From contig JAGQSP010000045.1 in NCBI GenBank assembly GCA_020439485.1, forward strand, positions 1 to 26,786: DNA of 26,786 bases, given 5' to 3'. Every line of letters starts with the position of its first letter. Position 1 is the stretch's first letter. The translations under genes and the position numbers were made by a program. A model generated the notes under the pieces. That model did no database searches. It was given only the letters and a program-made list of their open reading frames with translations, and was not told where the DNA came from. The DNA comes from Acidimicrobiales bacterium. Lineage in GTDB: Bacteria > Actinomycetota > Acidimicrobiia > Acidimicrobiales > Poriferisodalaceae. This document shows positions 22,823 through 26,786 of the stretch, piece by piece.

Positions 22823-24712
22823 TCAGGGCTGGGGTACGTCGGCGACGGGTGCTGGCGGGTTGTTGGCCAAGGCGATGGCCTGAACCTCGGCGCCAGTGAT
22901 GGTCTCGCGTTCCAGCAATGCCTGAGCGATCTCGTCCAGCGCAGGCCGGTGCTCGGTGAGCACACGCCTGGCGCGCTCCTGCTCCGTGCGCAGTATGCGT
23001 TCGACCTCTTCGTCGATGACCCTGGCGGTCTCGTCGCTGTAGTCGCGGGTGTGCATGAGGTCCTCGCCCAGGAACACCTGGTTGTTCGAGCCCCAAGCCA
23101 TGGGGCCGATACGGTCGCTCATGCCCCACTCGCGCACCATCTTGCGGGCGAACTCGGTGGCGACCATCAAGTCGTTGGCCGCGCCCGTCGAGGTGACGCC
23201 GTAGATGAGATCTTCGGCCATGCGACCGCCCATCAGCACCGCAAGCCGGTCTTCGATGTACTTCTGGTCGTAGCTGTGGCGTTCCTGCGGAAGCTGCTGG
23301 GTGACACCCAGTGCCTGCCCGGTGGGCAGGATCGTGACCTTGTGCACCGGGTCGGCGTTGGGCAACACGGTGGCCAGCAGTGCATGTCCGCCTTCGTGAT
23401 AGGCGGTCATCTCCTTCTCGTGGTCGGTCATGGCGACCGACTCGCGGCGCTGACCCATCAGCACGCGGTCTCGGGCGTTCTCGAAGTCGATCGCCTCGAT
23501 GCGATCTGATCCTCGGCGCACAGCGTGCAGCGCCGCCTCGTTCACCAGGTTGGCCAGATCGGCACCGCTCATGCCCGGGGTTCCCTTGGCCATGGTCTTG
23601 AGGTCGACGTCGCCACCCATGCGCTTGTCGAGGCAGTGCACCTTCAAGATCGCGAGTCGCTCCTCGGACTCTGGCAGGGGCACCACTACCTGGCGGTCGA
23701 AGCGGCCGGGCCGCAGGAGGGCCGGGTCGAGAATGTCGGGTCGGTTCGTGGCGGCCATCATGACGATGCCTTCTGTGGCCTCGAAGCCGTCCATTTCGGC
23801 GAGCATCTGGTTGAGGGTCTGCTCGCGTTCGTCGTGGCCGCCGCCCAGGCCCGCACCTCGCTTGCGCCCGATCGAGTCGATCTCGTCGACGAAGATGATG
23901 GCTCGGCCAAGCCTGCGGGCGCTCTGGAACAGGTCGCGGACACGGCTGGCGCCGACGCCGACGAACATCTCCATGAAGTCCGAGCCGGTCACCGACAGGA
24001 AGGGCACGCCGGCTTCACCAGCGACAGCGCGGGCGATGAGCGTCTTGCCTGTTCCTGGGGGGCCCACCAACAGCACGCCCTTGGGGATGCGGGCACCGAT
24101 GGCCGCGAACTGATCGGGCTTCTTCAAGAAGTCGACCACCTCGGTGATCTCCTGCTTGACACCCTCGTATCCGGCGATGTCGGCAAACGTCGTGCCTGGG
24201 CGCTCGGTCGTGTAGGTCTTGGCCTTGCTGCGCCCGATAGACATGATGCCCGACATCTGGCCCTGGGCCCGGCGCTGCATCCACCAAAAGAAGCCGATGA
24301 GCAGGCCGATGGGCAGCAGCAGAGGAATCAGCTGGATGAAGAAGTTGGTGGTCTGGTTCTCGAACTCGACCCCGACGTTGCGCTCCTCGAGGAGTTCGAT
24401 GTGGCTCTCGATCGGGTCGCGGGGGCCCTTAGTGCGGATCTTGGTGTCGGAGTCGTCGAGGGTCGCGACGATGTCGCCGGTGTCGTTGTTGATTACGACA
24501 GACTTGACCTCGCCATTGCGAACCTGCTCTTCGTACTGGCTGAAGGTGACCTGCTCGGCGTTGTCGGCTTCGAACATCTGCGGCACGAGAAAGGTCGCCA
24601 CGACGATGCCGATCAGAATCCAGAGAGACCAGCGTGGGAAGCCGCCGTCGCCCTTGTTGGTGCGCGGCGCCCCGCCGTCCTGATCGGTTGGTGGAGGGGA
24701 CTGTCGGGCCAT
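22823..24712 (-). CDS. ftsH: ATP-dependent zinc metalloprotease FtsH
   Basis: 629 residues from ATG 24712. FtsH is a hexameric membrane AAA+ protease that extracts and degrades membrane and some cytosolic proteins. Two membrane helices (about 28-46 and 123-145) flank a short extracytoplasmic domain. The AAA domain has Walker A GPPGTGKT (217-224), pore loop MFVGVGAS (249-256), Walker B IIFVDEID (272-279) and [19 protein letters not shown] (second region of homology). The zinc site is HEGGH (439-443) with the third ligand Asp514 in STGAANDL. The residue after HE is Gly instead of the common Ala, which is allowed by HExxH. A TACCAT box lies 6 nt before the ATG with no Shine-Dalgarno. The C-terminus ends in a short Pro/Ala tail. 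Confidence 0.97.
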   Translation of the reverse strand: MARQSPPPTDQDGGAPRTNKGDGGFPRWSLWILIGIVVATFLVPQMFEADNAEQVTFSQYEEQVRNGEVKSVVINNDTGDIVATLDDSDTKIRTKGPRDPIESHIELLEERNVGVEFENQTTNFFIQLIPLLLPIGLLIGFFWWMQRRAQGQMSGIMSIGRSKAKTYTTERPGTTFADIAGYEGVKQEITEVVDFLKKPDQFAAIGARIPKGVLLVGPPGTGKTLIARAVAGEAGVPFLSVTGSDFMEMFVGVGASRVRDLFQSARRLGRAIIFVDEIDSIGRKRGAGLGGGHDEREQTLNQMLAEMDGFEATEGIVMMAATNRPDILDPALLRPGRFDRQVVVPLPESEERLAILKVHCLDKRMGGDVDLKTMAKGTPGMSGADLANLVNEAALHAVRRGSDRIEAIDFENARDRVLMGQRRESVAMTDHEKEMTAYHEGGHALLATVLPNADPVHKVTILPTGQALGVTQQLPQERHSYDQKYIEDRLAVLMGGRMAEDLIYGVTSTGAANDLMVATEFARKMVREWGMSDRIGPMAWGSNNQVFLGEDLMHTRDYSDETARVIDEEVERILRTEQERARRVLTEHRPALDEIAQALLERETITGAEVQAIALANNPPAPVADVPQP

Positions 24713-24718
24713 CACTAC

Positions 24719-24724
24719 ATGGTA
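24719..24724 (-). promoter_or_regulatory. Candidate -10 box (TACCAT) for leaderless ftsH
   Basis: On the minus strand TACCAT is followed by 6 nt and ATG 24712. It would give a leader of zero or a few nt. Confidence 0.4.
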
Positions 24725-24761
24725 GGGGTGAAAGTGTCCACTCGGGCGGGCGCGGGCGCGG

Positions 24762-24767
24762 TACCTT
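24762..24767 (+). promoter_or_regulatory. Candidate -10 box (TACCTT) for the DUF3499 gene
   Basis: TACCTT is followed by 8 nt and ATG 24776. Together with the opposing ftsH box, it makes the 63-bp divergent gap a second pair of leaderless promoters. Confidence 0.45.
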
Positions 24768-24775
24768 GGCCCCAC

Positions 24776-25060
24776 ATGGGGTTCGTCACCAACGTCGTGC
24801 CGGTTTCCGAGAGGTTGTGTTCGCGGCCTCTGTGCGGAGCCCAAGCCGAGGCCGTGCTGCTGTTCGACTACGCATCGGGCCACGTGGTGCTCGACTGGAC
24901 CCGCGAGGTCCACGATCCGAACCACCTCGAGTTGTGTGCGGCCCACGCCGAGCGCTTCCGGCCACCGAACGGATGGACGATGGAAGACCGGCGGGTGATC
25001 GGCCCGCCAGCTCGTATCGACCTGGTCGGCGGCGAAACGGTCGAGTCTTTCGTACGCTGA
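24776..25060 (+). CDS. DUF3499-family small cysteine protein
   Basis: 94 residues from ATG 24776. Two CxxxxC/CxxH-type clusters are visible: RLCSRPLCGAQAEAVL near the start and LELCAAHAERFRPPNGW in the second half. Together these are the DUF3499 pattern of Actinobacteria (Rv3259-like). Two cysteines of the first cluster plus the CxxH of the second could bind one zinc ion. In mycobacteria this family sits next to whiB2 and the F420 genes fbiA-fbiB, so its presence near cofD/cofE and a GDP-mannose pyrophosphorylase echoes that arrangement. Function is not established. A much longer frame open upstream is antisense to ftsH and is not real coding. Confidence 0.85.
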   Translation: MGFVTNVVPVSERLCSRPLCGAQAEAVLLFDYASGHVVLDWTREVHDPNHLELCAAHAERFRPPNGWTMEDRRVIGPPARIDLVGGETVESFVR

Positions 25061-25064
25061 GCGG

Positions 25065-25775
25065 GTGCACGCACCCCAACCCAATCCAGGCGCGCCCTCA
25101 CCAGCTGGTCGATCTCATTGGTGGGGGCTGATCGGCCTCGCATTCGCCGTATGGTTCGCCTCACAGGTCGTGGGTGCTGTGGCTGCGGCCGCTGTGGCCG
25201 ACGGCCGCAGCTTCGACTCGTTCTCGGGGCGAGACCTGTTCGTGGTCACTCTGCCATTCCAGCTGGTCATCGGCGGCGGAGCCATCTTGCTGGCAAGGTG
25301 GTCGGGCTCGGGGCACGAGCTATTGCGGCTGGGGCAACGCAAGTGGTCTGATCTGCCGGTCGGCCTGGCGATCGGCGCGGCCCTGCAGCTGGTCGTGGGC
25401 ATCGTGTACCTGCCGCTCTCCGAGTTGTTCGACCGCGACACGAGCGCAGCGCGAGAGCTGGCCGATCGCTTCGACGGAGGCGACATCGCCTTGTTGTTCT
25501 TGATGGCCGGCGTGTTTGCCCCCATAGTCGAGGAATTGTTCTTCCGCGGTGTACTGCAAGGGGCTCTCGAACGGCTCCTGCGTCCGTGGGTCGGCGTTGT
25601 GGTGGCAGCGCTGTTGTTCGCCCTCACCCACTTCCAGGTCTTCGAGCTGCTGGGCTTGTTCATCTTCGGGTCGGCCGCGGGCGCCATCTTGCGTCGCACG
25701 GATCGCATGTCGTTGGCGGTCACGGTTCACATGGGGTTCAACATGGCGAGCCTGTTGGTGTTGGCAACCACCTGA
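25065..25775 (+). CDS. CPBP-family intramembrane metalloprotease
   Basis: 236 residues from GTG 25065, 4 bp after the DUF3499 stop. About six to seven membrane helices are predicted. The CPBP (Abi/CAAX protease) signatures are all present: APIVEELFFRGVLQ with Glu157-Glu158 and Arg161, FALTHF with His189, and VTVHMGFNMAS with His222 and Asn226. These glutamates and histidines bind the metal and catalyse cleavage inside the membrane. Substrates of bacterial members are mostly unknown; roles in bacteriocin self-immunity and protein processing are described for relatives. A TACGCT box 6 nt before the GTG lies within the previous gene's end. The gene may therefore have its own leaderless start or be read with DUF3499. 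Confidence 0.93.
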   Translation: MHAPQPNPGAPSPAGRSHWWGLIGLAFAVWFASQVVGAVAAAAVADGRSFDSFSGRDLFVVTLPFQLVIGGGAILLARWSGSGHELLRLGQRKWSDLPVGLAIGAALQLVVGIVYLPLSELFDRDTSAARELADRFDGGDIALLFLMAGVFAPIVEELFFRGVLQGALERLLRPWVGVVVAALLFALTHFQVFELLGLFIFGSAAGAILRRTDRMSLAVTVHMGFNMASLLVLATT

Positions 25776-25926
25776 CCGAAGGGCTCGCCGTCACTTTGAG
25801 TGTTATGGCCGAGCCGCACAGCACTCTGGGTGGGAAATCCCGACCCGTTCCCTCAAATCGCTACGCAGAGTGGCGATGGATAGGCAACGCACCACACGAG
25901 GTGGTCGATGTCGAAGGGACAGCCAC
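25776..25926. other. 151-bp intergenic stretch
   Basis: The longest gap in the window. I see no tRNA or convincing hairpin and no clear promoter hexamer at a useful distance. The last part (from ATG 25876) is open in frame with the next gene and could be a 17-residue N-terminal extension of it. Confidence 0.5.
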
Positions 25927-26103
25927 ATGGCGGCATGCTCGCACTGCGGACGAACGATGATCGAGATCGAGCTCTCCACGCCGACGGCACCGGTGACCAT
26001 GCGCAGCTGTTCGCGATGTGATCGTCGTGAGTGGTTCGTCGACTCCGAACCGACCGATCTCGAGGGCGCCCTGGAGCAGATCGCCACCACCGGCCGGCGG
26101 TAG
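25927..26103 (+). CDS. Small zinc-ribbon protein (58 aa)
   Basis: It starts at ATG 25927 with GAAGGG 8 nt before it. A longer version from ATG 25876 is possible but its extra residues are arginine-rich and unlike a domain. Two CxxC pairs stand out: CSHCGRTM at the N-terminus and RSCSRCDRREWF about 20 residues later. This is the spacing of a zinc ribbon. The C-terminus DLEGALEQIATT is an acidic helix. I recall similar short proteins with a CxxCGxxM...RSCSxCDxRxW pattern in Acidimicrobiia and neighbours. Function unknown; zinc binding and nucleic acid or protein contact are inference. Confidence 0.8.
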   Translation: MAACSHCGRTMIEIELSTPTAPVTMRSCSRCDRREWFVDSEPTDLEGALEQIATTGRR

Positions 26104-26187
26104 TCCCACCACGGTGAGCGGCGCGGTTTTGGCCATCACCCGACCTGCCGCACCAGAGCGGTCCGCACCTGCGATCATGGTGCGTTC

Positions 26188-26786
26188 ATGCAGACTCCTT
26201 CGGAATCTCTGCCAGCGGGCGACTTGACACAGGTGGTCGAAGAACCCCAGGCGGAATCGGTCGAGACACAGTCGGACTCACAAGGACACGAACCCCGACA
26301 GCGCGCGGGCGCTGCCGAGAGGTTCGGCGCCCTGTACTCCAGGGCACGTTCGGCGACGCCCGAGTCGTGGGTGACATTCGCCGTCGTGGTCCTGAGCGTG
26401 GGCTTGGTTTTCCTGCGACTCCACCCCAGCAAGATCCTGGCCGACACCACCCCGGCGGGCGGCGACATGGGTGCTCACGTGTGGGGCCCCGCCTACCTGC
26501 GCGACAACCTGCTGTCGGGCTTCAGCTTCCGCGGCTGGACCATGGACTGGTACGGCGGGTTCCCCGCCATGCACTTCTACATGGTGCTGCCATACCTCCT
26601 CATCGTCCTGCTCGACGTCGTGTTGCCCTATGGCGTCGCCTTCAAACTCGTTGCGGTCGCGGGTGTAGTGACCATTCCGGCGTCGGCCTATGCCTTCGGT
26701 CGCCTGGCTCGCATGCCCTTCCCGGTGCCCGCGATCTTCTCGGTGGCCGGCCTGCTGTTCGTATTCGACTTCAACTTCACCATCTA
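26188..26786 (+). CDS. Large polytopic membrane protein, GT-C-like, 3' end outside the window
   Basis: The frame is open from ATG 26188 to the window edge, 199 complete codons with no stop. A hydrophilic cytoplasmic N-terminus (about 1-58, Glu/Gln-rich) precedes the first membrane helix (about 60-76). An extracytoplasmic loop follows with DTTPAGGDMGAHVWGP, AYLRDNLLSGF and WTMDWYGGFPAMHFYM. At least three further helices continue to the end. The GGDMGxHxWxPxxLRDxLL and WYGGFPxxHFY pattern is one I associate with large actinobacterial membrane glycosyltransferases or YfhO-like GT-C proteins. An acidic Asp in the first loop is their catalytic hallmark, and Asp94 is a candidate. Substrate unknown. 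It may extend the polysaccharide theme of the window. Confidence 0.8.
   Translation, partial: MQTPSESLPAGDLTQVVEEPQAESVETQSDSQGHEPRQRAGAAERFGALYSRARSATPESWVTFAVVVLSVGLVFLRLHPSKILADTTPAGGDMGAHVWGPAYLRDNLLSGFSFRGWTMDWYGGFPAMHFYMVLPYLLIVLLDVVLPYGVAFKLVAVAGVVTIPASAYAFGRLARMPFPVPAIFSVAGLLFVFDFNFTI

Noticed and set aside
22786..22824. CGACGA / TCGTCG inverted repeat between the thioredoxin gene and ftsH
   Set aside because: Only 6 bp with a low-complexity sequence; too weak to call a terminator.
23525..24775. Upstream extension of the DUF3499 frame through ftsH
   Set aside because: It is antisense to FtsH, which has every expected motif. The DUF3499 similarity begins only after ATG 24776, which also has a promoter-like box.
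24713..25084. Upstream extension of FtsH to 25084
   Set aside because: The extra 124 residues overlap DUF3499 on the other strand and show no FtsH similarity; ATG 24712 gives the normal length.
1..26786. Mobile elements, integrases, tRNA or rRNA genes, phage or toxin-antitoxin genes
   Set aside because: I looked for transposase or integrase motifs, terminal repeats and cloverleaf features and recognised none. tRNA detection by eye is limited, so a covariance-model search would be the proper test.

Overview
The window is a 26.8 kb piece of a GC-rich, very densely coded actinobacterial chromosome. Genes abut or overlap by 4 bp, and no stretch longer than about 150 bp lacks a gene. Four features together suggest the class Acidimicrobiia or a close relative. 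These are the F420 genes cofD and cofE, secreted proteins carrying the surface repeat GYWLVASDGGVFAFGDA, very long threonine linkers, and the DUF5719 / DUF3499 families, which are typical of Actinobacteria. The class is an inference; no marker gene such as rRNA is present.

Layout. (1) 1-4790, plus strand: surface-polysaccharide genes: the end of a GT4 glycosyltransferase, a WbuB/WcaI-like glycosyltransferase, a membrane-anchored protein with histidine motifs, a GDP-mannose pyrophosphorylase-like nucleotidyltransferase, and an epimerase-fold protein that has lost its catalytic residues. (2) 4811-10776, minus strand: one run, read right to left, of a methyltransferase-like protein, three GT4 glycosyltransferases, then cofD and cofE. 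(3) 10817-12983, plus strand: another GT4 glycosyltransferase and GDP-mannose 4,6-dehydratase (gmd). (4) 13095-17154, plus strand: two secreted proteins, a subtilisin-like peptidase and a SpoIID/LytB-like protein. Each ends in six copies of the same surface repeat. (5) 17179-22804: a tiny minus-strand gene, a 1066-residue glycosyltransferase fused to a polytopic membrane domain, a DUF5719 protein and a membrane-tethered thioredoxin. (6) 22823-26786: ftsH on the minus strand, then DUF3499, a CPBP-type membrane protease, a small zinc-ribbon protein and the start of a large membrane protein cut by the window edge.

How the genes fit together. The nucleotidyltransferase can supply GDP-mannose and gmd can convert it to GDP-4-keto-6-deoxy-mannose. 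The glycosyltransferases would then assemble a surface glycan or modify surface molecules. The peptidase and SpoIID-like protein sit in the same envelope. The F420 genes are a separate cofactor pathway placed directly downstream of the glycosyltransferase operon. Neighbours such as the GDP-mannose pyrophosphorylase, cofD/cofE and DUF3499 recall the mycobacterial fbiA-fbiB / whiB2 / manB region, here shuffled and interrupted.

No mobile element, CRISPR array, tRNA or rRNA was recognised, and I did not find a clear-cut novel defence or biosynthetic system. The points most worth a second look are: the paired six-repeat surface proteins; the SpoIID-like protein whose C-terminal motif lies at its N-terminus; the catalytically dead epimerase paralogue; and a consistent TAnnnT box 6-9 nt before eight start codons, which suggests widespread leaderless transcription.
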